This document shows positions 21,480 through 32,801 of a DNA stretch of 64,000 nucleotides, one piece after another (position 1 is the stretch's first letter; every line of letters starts with the position of its first letter). The notes under the pieces were generated by a model that was not told where the DNA came from, made no database searches, and saw nothing but the letters and a program-made list of their open reading frames with translations. Source of the stretch: Prorocentrum cordatum. Taxonomy: Eukaryota > Sar > Dinophyceae > Prorocentrales > Prorocentraceae. The translations under genes and the position numbers were made by a program. The DNA lies in the NCBI GenBank assembly GCA_963575745.1, contig CAUYUJ010014762.1, forward strand, positions 104,496-168,495, written 5' to 3'.

Positions 21480-21562
<83 letters not shown>
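21480..21562. repeat. (GTC)n microsatellite with a duplicated flank
   Basis: About 27 perfect CGT/GTC triplets. GTGAGCTGTCGTCGTCG occurs on both sides (21471 and 21566), suggesting a local duplication. Confidence 0.9.
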
Positions 21563-21739
21563 TTCGTGAGCTGTCGTCGTCGTTTTGAGCTGCCCCCGTT
21601 GCGTCGTCGTCGTCGTCGTGGAGCCCTCCCAGGCCGACTTGCACCGATTCCGTGGCATTGTAGCTCCCTCTTGGGTCCTTCCCAGGCCGTCTTGCACCCA
21701 CTCCGTGACATTCGAACTCCCTCTTGGAGCACGTAAAAG

Positions 21740-22140
21740 CATAGTCTCTTTGTCTTTCTTCTGCGTGTATACTATCCTTTGCTTAGCCCTATTCCTGGAA
21801 TGATTTATCTTGACGGGTACTTCATATCCTTCTTCTACTATCGGATCCGATCTCTTCGTTTATATTGACTGAAGGATATTCCTCTTGCTTGACGGGCGAG
21901 CTATCTTGGGTATTCTCTTGACTTAGCTCTTCCCTGCTGTCTCGCCTTACATATCGCAGACCGTCAGGTATTCCTCTTGCTTCTCTTCTATTCGCTTGAA
22001 GCCTCTATTCCCTTTCTTTCTCTTTCTTCTTTCTTTTTCTTTCTTGCTTCTCGCTTCCTCTGCTTCTTCTTCTTGAGCTTCTTTTCTTTGTTCTTCTCTG
22101 TTTTCCTTCTTCTTATTCTTGCTTGCGTCTTCTCTCGGCT
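21740..22140. repeat. AT-richer pyrimidine tract (TTCT/CTTT)
   Basis: Bases 22010-22140 are almost only T and C (TTTCTTTCTTGCTTC-type). This is unusual against the GC-rich surroundings. The upstream half has no feature. Confidence 0.6.
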
Positions 22141-22149
22141 CTTTCTCCT

Positions 22150-23345
22150 TTGAAAGAGGCCCGGAGGCCCAAGAGATGGCCCAGGGCCCCAAGGAAGGTG
22201 TGCAATTGCACGCCGCACTTGGGGCCTCTGGAACTCACTTGGGGCATCCGTGGGGCCGTCCTGGAGCCCTCCCAGGCCGTCTTGGAGGGGGCCGAGGCCT
22301 CCAAGAGTGCCCCAAGAGGGCTCCAAGAGGGCCCCCGACAGGGCCCGAAGCGGGCCCCCTGGAAAGGCCCAAGATGGCCACGGGGGGGATACGTAGCACC
22401 CCGCAATTGCGGATAACAGTGAGGGCGCGGGCAGGCGGGCGCAGCGCCTGCGACCCACCCGCGACCCACCCGCCTCGCGACCCGCCCGCGACACATCGGC
22501 CCCTTATGACATAAAAGAAATGGCCCTTCCCAGGCCCCGTCGACCCTCCTGGACCCTTCCCAGGGCCGTCGGAGGGGCCCAAGAGAGCCCCATAACGGCT
22601 CCAAGAAACTCCCAAGAGCGTTTACGCGAAGCCTCTCTCGCGTGACCGATCTCGGGGCCCTCTTGGGGGCCTCTTGGGGCCCTCTTGGAGCCCCTTGGAA
22701 CCCTCTCGGGGCCCTCTTGGACCCTTCCCGGGGCCTTCGGAAGGGCCCAAGAGAACCCCAAGACGGCTCCAAGAGGGGCCCAATATAGCCCCAAGCAGGT
22801 TCCGAGAGAGCCCCCAGAGGGCTCTTATCGCGCATGTCGTGCGCATGTCGTGGACATGGGGCCCAGAACGACGACGACATGCACACGACATGCGCTCTTG
22901 GGCCCTTCTTGGGACCCTCTTAGGGCCCTCTTAGAGCGCTCTTGGGGCCTTCTTGGTCCCTTCCCAGGGCCCTCGGAAGGGCCCAGGAGGGCCCCAAGAC
23001 GGCCCCAAGAGGTCCCCAAGAGCGGTCACGCGACGCCTTTGTCGCGTGACCGATCTCGAGGCCCTCATGGGAGCCTTTTGGGGCCCTCTTCGAGCTTCTT
23101 GGAGCCCGCTCGGGGCCCAAGGGCCGTCAGAGGGGCCCAAGAGGGCCCCAGGACGGCTCCAAGAGGCCCTCAAGAGGGCCCCAAACCAATTCTATGCCAT
23201 AGAGTTGGTCTGGGGCCCTCTTGGGATTCTCTTGGGGCCATCTTGGAAACGTCTTGGGGCCCTCTTGGGCTCTTCCCAGGGCCTTGGCCATGTCCAACTC
23301 GGAGTTGGACATGGGCCCTCTTAGAACCGTCTTGGGGTCCTCTTA
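22150..23345. repeat. Degenerate GGGGCCCTCTTGG repeat tract
   Basis: Built from GGGGCCCTCTTGGG, its complement CCCAAGAGGGCCCC, and CCTTCCCAGGGCC / GGAAGGGCCCAAGAG words in both orientations. Two longer local copies are visible, ACGCGAAGCCTCTCTCGCGT at 22623 and CGCGACGCCTTTGTCGCGTG at 23030, both followed by ACCGATCTCG. The same words fill parts of the 2.2-kb units at 30480-37520. Long frames rich in Gly, Pro, Leu and Arg are artefacts. Confidence 0.75.
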
Positions 23346-23349
23346 GAAA

Positions 23350-24395
23350 CGTATTGGAATGTGGTGTAAGGTGTGTAGCGCGTGCACCCCATGTGGTGCA
23401 ATATATGTGCTGTAACCTTAGTGGTGCGTGCAACCTCTGTGGTGCAATCTATATGGTTCAAGCTATGTGGTGCGTGCATTCTCTGTGATGCAATCTATTT
23501 GGTGTAAGCTATGTGGTGCGTGCACTCTATGCGGTCCAATAGATGTGGTGTAAGCTACGTGGCGCGTGCAATATGTGTGGTGCAATATATGTGGTATAGG
23601 CTACGTGGTGCGTGCAACCTCTGTGGTGCAAACTATGTGGTGTAGGCTTTGTGGTGCGGGCAATCTCTGTGGTGCAATATCTGTGCTGCAAGCTATGTGA
23701 TGCGTGCACTTCATGTGGTGCCATCTATGAGGTGCAAGCTATGTGGTGCGTGCACTCTCTGTTGTGCAATATATGTGGTAAGCGCTATGTGCTGCGTGTA
23801 ATCGTTGTGGTGCAAAATATGTGGTCTAAGCTATGTGGTGCATGCAATATCTGTGGTGTAAGCTATGTGCTCTGTGCACTCTATGTGGTGCAATAGATGT
23901 GGTGTACGTTATGTAACGCGTACAATATTTGTGGTGCAAACTATGTGGTGTAAGCTACGTGGCTCGTGCACCCTATGTTGTGCAATCTATGTGGTGTAGG
24001 CTTTGTGGTGCGCGCAATCTCTGTCGTGCAATCTGCGTGGTGTAAGCTATGTGATGCAGTCTATGTGGTGCACGATATGTGGTGGAAGCTATGTGGTGTA
24101 ATCTCCGCGGTGCAATATATGTGGTGTAAGCTATGTGATGCAGACTATGTAGTGCAGTCTATGAGGTGCAGTCTACGTGGTGCAATATATATATATACAC
24201 ATATATATATATATGTGGCACAATATATGTGGTACAACCTCTGTGGTGCAATCCATGTGGCGCAATATCTGTGGTGCACTCTACGCGGTGTACGCTATGT
24301 GGTGCATTCTATGTTGTGCAATCTATGTGGTGCAACCTATGTGGTGCAATCTATGTGGGCAAGCTATGTGGGCAAGTCTATGTCGTGCAATCTCT
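23350..24395. repeat. Degenerate TATGTGGTGCAA/TGTAAGC array
   Basis: A short unit (TGTGGTGCAATCTATG, TGTGGTGTAAGCTATG, TGTGGTGCGTGCAATC) repeats dozens of times with a loose higher-order period. A (TA)n/(CA) run sits at 24185-24215. Confidence 0.85.
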
Positions 24396-24610
24396 GTGGG
24401 CGGCGACGATGTGGCGACGGAGCGGCGACGGCCGGCCTGGAGCCGCCACACCGACGCACAGGCCCAGGCAACGGGCGGCGACGGGGCGGTGACGGCCGGC
24501 ACGGAACCGCAAGGCCGGCACACCGGCCCAGACGACGGGCGGCGACGAGGCGGCGACGGGGCGGCGACGGCCGGCAGGGAGCCGCCAGACCGGCCCACAG
24601 GCCCAGTTCC
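24396..24610. repeat. GGCGGCGACGGCCGGC tandem repeat
   Basis: About three units of roughly 65-85 bp: GGCGGCGACGGGGCGGCGAC, GGCCGGCACGGAACCGC, and CACACCGGCCCAGACGACGG. Bases 24611-24809 have no feature seen. Confidence 0.75.
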
Positions 24611-24809
24611 TTAGAACAGAAGTAAGTACCCCTAAGTGCAAGCACTGCGTGAGGAAATAGGGTGAATGGCTGGGAAGTGGAGGGTGCGAAACATGGCAAG
24701 AAAGAGACGGAGAGCGGGCTGGGTTGATGTCCGCCAGGTCATGCCAAAGCGCACTTGTTCGATTCAGCGGCCCAAGCACGCCAACCACGTCGATTGAAAA
24801 AAAATGGCG

Positions 24810-25023
24810 TCGCTAGAGCAGGGGGGCGGCCCCCCCGCCGTAGCGACACTCAGGTCCGGTGCTGAGTGTCGCTCGGCCCTCCCGCGCTGCAGTGTGGACC
24901 CCCCTCTCATCTTCCCTGGCCATTGGGTGTCGCGCCAACACTGCAACAGGGAAGGGCCGAGCGACACTCAGTACCGGACCAGAGTGTCGCTACGGTGGGG
25001 GGGCAGCCCCCCCGCTCCAGCGA
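24810..25023. mobile_element. Palindromic element P3, about 75-bp arms
   Basis: Left arm TCGCTAGAGCAGGGGGGCGG ... CCGTAGCGACACTCAGGTCC ... TGAGTGTCGCTCGGCCCT. The right end, inverted, reads TCGCTGGAGCGGGGGGGCTG ... CCGTAGCGACACTCTGGTCC ... TGAGTGTCGCTCGGCCCT. The centre is only ~60 bp. A foldback or MITE-like structure, single copy in this window. Confidence 0.8.
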
Positions 25024-25858
25024 CACGTCATCGCTCTTGCTGGCCATCCTGGAGCGCTGAATCAAGCGAATGCGCCCGCCTATCGGCGCAGCTGCGCAAT
25101 GGCCCACAGTCGCCCTACTGGCGCGAATGCGCCGTGTCAGCGCTGAACACGAAGTATGCGAACGAGTTCTTGTCATATACATGCGGCACGAGAGGGGCGA
25201 ACAAGCAGTGCCCTCGTTGCCCCATCAGGGCGATCACCTGATGGGGCAACGAGAGGGGGAGAATGGCACAAGGGGTGAAGCAATGACCTTAAATCGGCGA
25301 TACATCGCCGAGAGATCTGCGATAGGCCCCCGATAGCGAAACCACACGTTCCTTGGCAGGGTGGGGCACTCAGGCCCCGATCGGCGACGAATGAGCGATT
25401 CAGGGTCGAGGCGTCCCCCCTGGGCCTATCCCCCCCCCTCGTTGCCCCTGGTCACCAGTGCCCCTGATCCCTGCCCCTGGCCGTTCTTGGTTCACGAACA
25501 CGTTTCGATGCAGTGACCAGGATCGCGAGCACCGGGTGGCTCCACCAGAACACTTTTCGAATCGCACAATAGGTACTGACATCCTTGGGCTTACAGACGA
25601 TAGAAGGAGAAGCAACACCAATGGCTAAGCCGGCGCCGCGTTAGAAAACTACGCCGTTGCTGAACTCGCAAGCAAATGCAGCGACTGATTCCAGCGAGTG
25701 CGCTTGCGTCGTGGCTAGCGACACACTTGCCAACGTTGCGAGCCTTCGCTGCCGCGCGGCAGCCTACGGGCCACCGAAGGGGCCCTGCGGTGCCTTCAAG
25801 GGCGCGCAGGCGCGCGGAAGTGCAATCCGAGCGCCTCGGCGGTCCGTCGCTGCCATGA
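25024..25858. other. Anonymous region with one strong hairpin
   Basis: A near-perfect hairpin at 25212-25252 has arms CTCGTTGCCCCATCAGG and CCTGATGGGGCAACGAG around a 7-base loop (GCGATCA). TTGCCCCTGGTCACC and related words near 25441 repeat part of it. No gene supported. Confidence 0.4.
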
Positions 25859-28530
25859 ATTCTGTATTGTCCACACTAGAAAGGTCGACGCGTCCGCCAG
25901 TCTCCTTAAAGAGCCACAGGATTTTTGAATTCAGTTTTTGGAATTACATGTCGACTTTTCTATTGTGGACAGTACAGAACTCTGTCGCGTTCGCGCGCGC
26001 GCGCGTCTGAGTTTTGTATTGTCCACACTAGAAATGTGGACGCGTCCGTCGGCCTCCTTGAAGAGCCCCAGAAATTTTGAAATCAGTTTTTGGAAATGCA
26101 TGTCAACTACTCTATTGTGAACAGTACACAACTGTGTCGCGCGTGCGCGCGCGTCTGAGTTCTGCATTGTCCACAAAAGAAAGGTCGACGCGTCCGTCGG
26201 CCTCATTTAAGAGCCACAGATATGTTGAATTCAGCTTTTTGAATTACATGTCGCCTATGCGGACAATACAGAACTCTGTCGCGCGCGCGTCTGAGTTATG
26301 TAATGTCCACACTAGAAAAAGCGACGTGTCCGTCTGCCTCCTTAAAGAGCAACAGAAACATTGAATTCAATTTTTTGGAGTTACATGTCGACTATGCTAC
26401 TGTGGGCAATACAGAACTCTGTCGCGCGCGCGCCCGATTTCTGTATTATCCACACTACAAAAATCGACGCGTCCGTCGGCCTCCTTAAAGAGCCACAGAA
26501 AGTTTGAATTCAGCTTTTTGGAATCACATGTCGACTTCTATATTGTGGACAATCCAGAACTCTGTCGCGCGCGCGCACGTCTGAGTTCTGTATTGTCCAC
26601 GCTAGAAATGTGGAGGAGTCCGTCTGCCTTCTTAAAAAGCAACAGAGATTTTCAATTCAGTTCTTGGAGGTACATGTCACCTGTTCTATTGTGGACAACA
26701 CAGAACTCTGTCTCGCGCGCGCGCGCGTCTGAGTTCTGTATTGTCGACAATAGAAAAGCCGACGCGTCCGTCGGCCCCCTTAAGGAGCCACAGAAATTTT
26801 GAGTTCAGCATTTGGAACTACATGTCGACTTTTCTAGTGTGGACAATACAGAACTCTGTCGCGCGCGCGCGCGCGTCTGAGTTCTTTATTGTCCACGCTA
26901 GAAAAGTCGGCGCGTCCGTCGGCCTCCTTACAGAGCCACAGAAAGTTTAAATTCAGTTTTTGGAACTACATGTCGACTTTTCCATTGTGGACAATACAGA
27001 ACTCTGTTGCGCGCGCGCGCGCGCGCGCGCGTCTATTCCTGGGGGTATTGCTCCCGCTAAACTGTGGTCCGCGTGCCCGTCTGCCTCCTCAAAAAAACCG
27101 CAGAGAAATACATTTTTTGAAATTACATGCCGGACTTCTCTATGCGTGGCGGGGTGGATAAAAAACAAAAATCAAAAACGTATTCAGAGCTCTTTGGCGC
27201 GCGCGTCTGAGTTCTGCACTGTCCACGCTAGAAATATGGATGTGTCCGTCGGCCCCCTTAAAAGAGCAACAGAAATTTTGAAATCAGTTTTTGGAAAACA
27301 CGTCACCTTTTCTATTATGGACAATACAGAGCCCTGTCGCGCGCGCGCGTCTGAGTTCTGTATTGTCCACAATAGAAAAGTCAGCTCGTCCGTCGGCCCC
27401 CTTAAAGAGCAACAGGACTTTTGATTCGAGTTTTTGAAACTACATGTCTACTTCTATAATGTGGACAATACAGAACTCTGTAGCGCTCGCGCGCGCGCGT
27501 CTGAGTTCTGTGTTGTCCACACTACAAAAATCGACGCGTCCGTCGGCCTCCTTAAAGAGCCACAGAAATTTTGAATTCAGTTTTTGGAACTACACATCGA
27601 TTTTTCTATCGTTGACAATACAGAACTCTGACGCGCGCGCGCGCGTCTGAGTTTTGCATTGTCCACAATAGAAAAGTCGACGCGTCCGTCGGCTCCCTTA
27701 AGGAGCCACAGAAATTTTGAATCCCATTTTTGAAATCACGTGTCGACTTTTATATTCTGGACAAACACAGGACTCTGTCGCGCGCGCCTCTGGGTCCTGT
27801 ATTGTCCACACTAGAAATGTGTACGCGTCCGTCGGCCTCCCTAAAGAGACACAGAAATTTTGAACTCAGTTCTTGGAACTACATGTCGACTTTTCCATTG
27901 TGGACAATACAGAACTCTGTCGCGCGCGCGTCTGAGTTCTGTGTTGCCCACAATAGAAAAGTAGACGCGTTTGTCGCCCTTTTAAAACATAGAAATTTTG
28001 ATTCCAGTTTTTGGAATTACATGTGGACTTCTCTATTGTGGACGATTCAGAACTCTGTCGTGCGCGCGCGCGTCGGAGTTCTGTATCTCCCACAATAGAA
28101 AAGTCGACCCGTTCGTCGGCCTCCTTGAAGAGCCACAGAAATTTTGAATTCATTTGTTGGAATTACATGTCGACTATGCCAAGGTGGCGATGCAGAAGTC
28201 AGCGCGTGCACGTCTGAGTGATGTTATGTCCACACCAGAAAAGTCGACGCGTCCGTCTGCCTTCTTAAAAAGCAACGCAAATTTTGAATTCAGCCTTGAA
28301 AATTACATGTCGACTATGCTAATGTGGACAATACAGAACTCTGTCGCGCGCGCGCGTCTGAGTTCTGTATTGCCCACAATAGAAAGGTCGACGCGTCCGT
28401 CGGCCCCCTTAAAGAGCCACAGAAATTGTGAATTCAGTTTTTGGGAATACATGTCACCGATTCTGTTATTGACAATACAGAACTCTGTCGCGCGCGCGCG
28501 CGTCTGAGTTCTGCATTGCCCGCAATAGAA
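25859..28530. repeat. Palindromic satellite block 2, about 18 copies
   Basis: Same unit and orientation as block 1. The first partial unit starts with TTCTGTATTGTCCACACTAG, which is the right arm only. Units are more diverged than in block 1; around 27030-27180 one unit is disrupted (a long GCGC run, then unrelated sequence and A-rich DNA). Confidence 0.93.
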
Positions 28531-28554
28531 TGCGCCGGCGCGGTCGCATGCAAA

Positions 28555-28765
28555 TCTGCGCCCGTGCGACGGCGACCGGGCGCGGCACAGATAGATGCAT
28601 GGATGGACGCCACCGGCGAAGCAAAGCCGAGGGTGCGACGGCGCCTGGGGCGGGGCAGATAGATCAACAGAGATTGCGCAGACGCATCGGTCCGACGGCG
28701 CCCGGGGGGGTATACGTAGATAGATGGACGTGCCGCGCAGGCCAAGCAAAACCGACGGTGCGGCG
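28555..28765. repeat. Right border repeat of the satellite
   Basis: Three to four copies of GTGCGACGGCG(A/C)C followed by GGGGCGGGGCAGATAGAT or GGCACAGATAGATG, matching the left border repeat at 16807-16983 in sequence and orientation. Confidence 0.7.
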
Positions 28766-28844
28766 GCGAACGTTCTTTGAAAATAGACCAGAACGGAGAT
28801 CAAGACATGGGAGGACCCCCATCATTGGATACTAAGGTGGCCCC

Positions 28845-29541
28845 GTAGCGGGGCCGATTGGATTTCCGTGGTGATATGGTTTCTTGTAGATGTTCTCTGT
28901 CATGGCCACCACAGACTGCCCGCGCGCGCGCGCCGCGTAAGGCTTTCCTTATTGTCGCCAGTGGAGACGTCGCCATGTTGGCCTGGAAACTGAAGTGGCC
29001 CTTAGCGCTTACCGATGGGATTTCCGAGGCAACGTTGCTCATTGTGTATGTTCTCTGCCATGGCCATCACTGATTCCCCACGCGCGCGCGCACCGCGTGG
29101 GGATTTTTTATTGTCGACAATGGAAAAGTCGCAATGTTGCCCTGGAAAGTATAGCGGCCCCTTCGCGGTGACCGATTGGATTTGGGAGGTGACATGGTTT
29201 CTTGTGCATGTTCTCTGTCATGGCCTCCACAGGCTCCCAGCGCGCGCGCGCCGCGTCAGGACTTTCCTTATGTCGACAATGGACAAGACGCCATGTTGGC
29301 CTGGACACTAAAGTGGCCCCTTAGCAGTGACCGGTTGCATTTCCGAGGTAACCTGGCTTCTTGCGCATGTACTCTTTCATGGCCACTAACATGCAGACTC
29401 CCCTCGTGCGCGCGCACCGCGTGGGGATTTCCTCATTGTCGACAATGGAAAAGTCGCTATTTGGGCCTGGAAACTAAACTGGGCCCTGAGCGGTGACCGC
29501 CGTGATTTCCGAGGTCACATGGCTTCTTGCGCACGACCTCT
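28845..29541. repeat. Second satellite, unit about 160 bp, 5 units to the gap
   Basis: Units share TTTCCGAGGTAACATGGTTT, CTTGTGCATGTTCTCTGTCA, TGGCC, a CGCGCGCGCGC core, TTCCTTATTGTCGACAATGG, AAAAGTCGCCATGTTGGCCT and GGAAACTAAAGTGGCCCCTT. It shares the CG core and an AAAAGTCG word with the 144-bp satellite, so the two may be distant relatives. The last unit is cut by the gap. Confidence 0.85.
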
Positions 29542-29641
29542 NNNNNNNNNNNNNNNNNNNNNNNNNNNNNNNNNNNNNNNNNNNNNNNNNNNNNNNNNNN
29601 NNNNNNNNNNNNNNNNNNNNNNNNNNNNNNNNNNNNNNNNN
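29542..29641. other. Assembly gap, 100 N
   Basis: Exactly 100 N, the usual placeholder for an unknown length, between the second satellite and a (CCT)n tract. Any reading frame across it is meaningless. Confidence 0.98.
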
Positions 29642-29776
29642 CCTCCTCCTCCTCCTTCTCCTCCTCCTGCTCCTGCTCCGCCTCCTCCTCCTCCTCCTCC
29701 TCCTCCTGTTCCTTCTCCTCCTCCTCCTCCTCCTGTTCCTTCTCCTCCTCCTCCTCCTCCTCCTCCTCCTCCTCAG
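29642..29776. repeat. (CCT)n tract of 2.2-kb unit 1
   Basis: CCT with CTG/TTC interruptions, ending CAG|GCTGCT. The left end is lost in the gap. Confidence 0.85.
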
Positions 29777-31559
29777 GCTGCTGCATCAGCCCCTGCGTCT
29801 CCACGTTCATTAGCCTTCTCCCCCCGCCTCTGTCCTCCCCTCGGTTTACGAGTTCCGACGCGCACTCGGCGCGCTCCTTTTCAGCGCCTGTGCATCCTCT
29901 CCCCCCCGGCAGGGCCACAGGCCGCGGAGGCGAGCCGAGGAGGCGGCTCCGGAGCCCGAGCGGCCCGAGGACCCTGGGCGGGACAGATCCGTGTCGCTTG
30001 CTGCTGCTGCCGACCCCTCTCTTTGCCTCAGACCCCCAGCTCTCGGCCTCCAGCCGTCTGTCTATCGCAACCGCCAGCCTGCCTTCAGCGTTCCGCCCGG
30101 CAGCCTCTTCGGTGTGGGTTGGCCGCCGGGGGGTCCCCCACAGCAGGCTGGTCAGCAGGTGCCCCGCCCGAGTTTTCTAGTCCCCCGGAGTTCCGATGGA
30201 TCCTCAGGGATTGCGGGCACTCTCGGAGCGTCAAGGATGGACGACGGATGTGCCCATCGATTTCGTACGCGGAGGTTTTGCTGTCGCGCATGCGTGCCGT
30301 AGGCGGGCGTAGAGTTCCCCCTCCTTCTCAGTATCCTGCTCCTCCTGCTCCACCTTTCGCACCCACTGGGGGTTGGGCGAAGAGGCGCGCGGGAGCAGTC
30401 GACGAGGCCACGGCCAGGCCACGGAAGCAGTCGGACAAACATGATGCTTACGAGCTCGTCCAACCTGATGTTTTTGTTTCTCTTGGGGCCCTCGGAGGCC
30501 GTCTTGGGGCCCTCTTGGGGGCCTCTGGGGCCGTCTTGGAGGCGATCTTGGGGGGCCCGTGGGTCATCGTGAAACATCGGGAAGCCGAGAAGGCGAGAAC
30601 GCCAAAACCTTTCAAGAACCATAAGGGAATCAATGTTTTGCGCCTCTTGGGGCCCTTTCGGGAGGCCTCTGGAGGCCTCTTGGGCCGTCTTAGGGATATC
30701 TTAGGCGTCTTGGATCGATCGTTCGGCGACTCGGGGCCGTCTTGGGCTGTCTTGGGGGCATCTTGGGGCCCTCTGGGCCCATCTTTGGCAGTGTTCGGCC
30801 GTGTTCGGCCTCCTCTGGGGCCCTCAACGGGCCCCGGGGCCGTCAGAAAAAACGGTTCGGGACGAAAAAGCCCAGACCTCCAGGTGTCCACGCATCAAAA
30901 GAGTTGGAACGCTGGATGTCTGGATACTCCAGGTTGCTCAACAAGCGTGTGACGGGGGGTGAGGGACCGCGTAGCGGTGTCTGGGGTGTTGGATCGCTTG
31001 AGGGGCTGGGTTCGGTAGGCATAGGGGGGCCAGGACAGGCAGTCGGTCAGGGAGGCAGGGGGGGGGCTTATGTGGCAACCTCGAGCATTCGGAGTGATCG
31101 ACATGAGTGGGTGCGACGACCGACGCCAGTGCCTGCCCATTTTGAAGCGGGTTCGCTGCCGTTGTCGCCGCGGACGCTGTTCCCTTGAGGGAAAAAGCAA
31201 GCCGCCTGTTCGATTTTGGGCAGCGTTTACTGTTGCGCACCCTGGCCGTACACATGTCGGGCGTGCCAGCCCGATCCATCTATCCTCCCCTCTCCTGCTC
31301 TCCACTGGCCGCCTTGGCCCATCATGGTTGATTAATCTTGCCTTTCCACTCGGGGGGAAGAGGTCCTCGGCCACATCCTGCGGCTCACGGGGGGAATCGG
31401 AATCAGGCTCCTTGGTCCCAGTCCCCCCACACACACACCGGCCCCTCCCTCCCCGCCTGTCTTGCTCTTGACCTCGCAGGCTTGATGGACACTCCTTCGG
31501 AGCCTGACTTCGCCACGCGGGTGTGGACCTCCTCGTCCCTCCTTCTCCGCTCCGCCCCC

Positions 31560-31951
31560 TGCCCCTCCTCCTCCTCCTCCTCCTCCTCCTCCTCCTCCTC
31601 ATTCTGCTCCACCTCCTCCTCCTCCTCCGCCTCCTCCTCCTCCTCCTCCACCTCTTCCTCCACCTCCTCCTCCTCCTCCTCCTCCGGATCCTCCTCCTCC
31701 TCCTCCTTCCCCTGCCCCTCCTCATGCTCCTCCTCCTCCTCCCTCCTCCTCCGCCTTCTCCTCCTCCTCCTCCTCTCCTCTCCTCCTCCTACTCCTGCTC
31801 CTCTGCTCCTCCTCCTCCTCCTCTCCTCCTCCTCCCTCCTCCTCCTCCGCCCCTCATCCTCTCCTCCACCTCCTCTGTCTCCTCGCTCCTTCTCCTCCTC
31901 TTCCGTCCTCCTCCTCCTCCTTCCTCTCCTCCTCCTCCTCCTCCTCCTCAG
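31560..31951. repeat. (CCT)n tract of 2.2-kb unit 2
   Basis: About 390 bp of interrupted CCT, ending CAG|GCTGCT. Confidence 0.9.
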
Positions 31952-32372
31952 GCTGCTGCATCAGCGCCCCTGCGTCTCTACGTTCCTTCGCCTTCTCCCC
32001 CCGCCTCTGTCCTCCCCTCGGTTCACGAGTTCCGACGCGCACTCGGCGCGCTCCTTTTCAGCGCTTGTGCATCCTCTCCCCCCCGGCAGGGCCACAGGCC
32101 GCGGAGGCGAGCCGAGGAGGCGGCTCCGGAGCCCGAGCGGCCCGAGGACCTTGGGCGGGACAGATCCGTGTCGCTTGCTGCTGCTGCCGACCCCTCTCTT
32201 TGCCTCAGGCCCCCAGCTCTCGGCCTCCAGCCGTCTGTTTATAGCAACCGCCAGCCTGCCTTCAGCGTTCCGCCCGGCAGCCTCTTCGGTGTGGGCTGGC
32301 CGCCGGGGGGTCCCCCACAGCAGGCGGGTCAACAGGTGCCCCGCCCGAGTTTTCTAGTCCCCCGGAGTTCCG

Positions 32373-32801
32373 ATGGATCCTCAGGGATCTCCGTCTCAGT
32401 ATCCTGCTCCTCCTGCTCCACCTTTCGCACCCACCGGGGGTCGGGCGACGAGGCGCGCGGGGGCAGTCGACGAGGCCACGGCCAGGCCACGGAAGCAGTC
32501 GGACAAACATGATGTTTACGTGGCTGGGAGGTGTTTCTTCGAGCTCGTCCAACCTGATGTTTTTGTTTCTCTTGGGGCCCTCGGAGGCCGTCTTGGGGCC
32601 CTCTTGGGGGCCTCTGGGGCCGTCTTGGAGGCGATCTTGGGGGGCCCGTGGGTCATCGTGAAACATCGGGAAGCCGAAAAGGCGAGAACGCCCAAACCTT
32701 TCGAGAAGCATAAGGGAAACAATGTTTTGCGCCTCTTGGGGCCCTTTCGGGAGGCCTCTGGAGGCCTCTTGGGCCGTCTTAGGGCCATCTTAGGCATCTA
32801 G
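32373..32801 (+). other. Open frame created in 2.2-kb unit 2
   Basis: Because this copy lacks the 109-bp segment, ATG 32373 reads MDPQGSPSQYPAPPAPPFAP, then RRAGAVDEATARPRKQSDKH and VAGRCFFELVQPDVFVSLGA for 142 codons. In units 1, 3 and 4 the matching ATG meets a stop after about 38 codons or diverges. Whether it is ever translated is unknown; the second half falls in GGGGCCC repeats. Confidence 0.15.

Noticed and set aside
21480-21562. Poly-Val, Ser or Arg frames
   Set aside because: Pure (GTC)n microsatellite.
16985-28530. Regularly spaced repeats that could look like a CRISPR array
   Set aside because: Whole units are alike, including the 'spacers', the genome is eukaryotic, and no cas genes are near. 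It is a satellite.
16985-28530. Many short frames of 60-100 codons with NFEFSFW...WTIQNSVARA words
   Set aside because: These repeat the satellite unit in translation; no start, splice or conservation evidence.
29519-30952. 477-codon frame
   Set aside because: Crosses the 100-N gap and a (CCT)n tract; it is not a real continuous frame.
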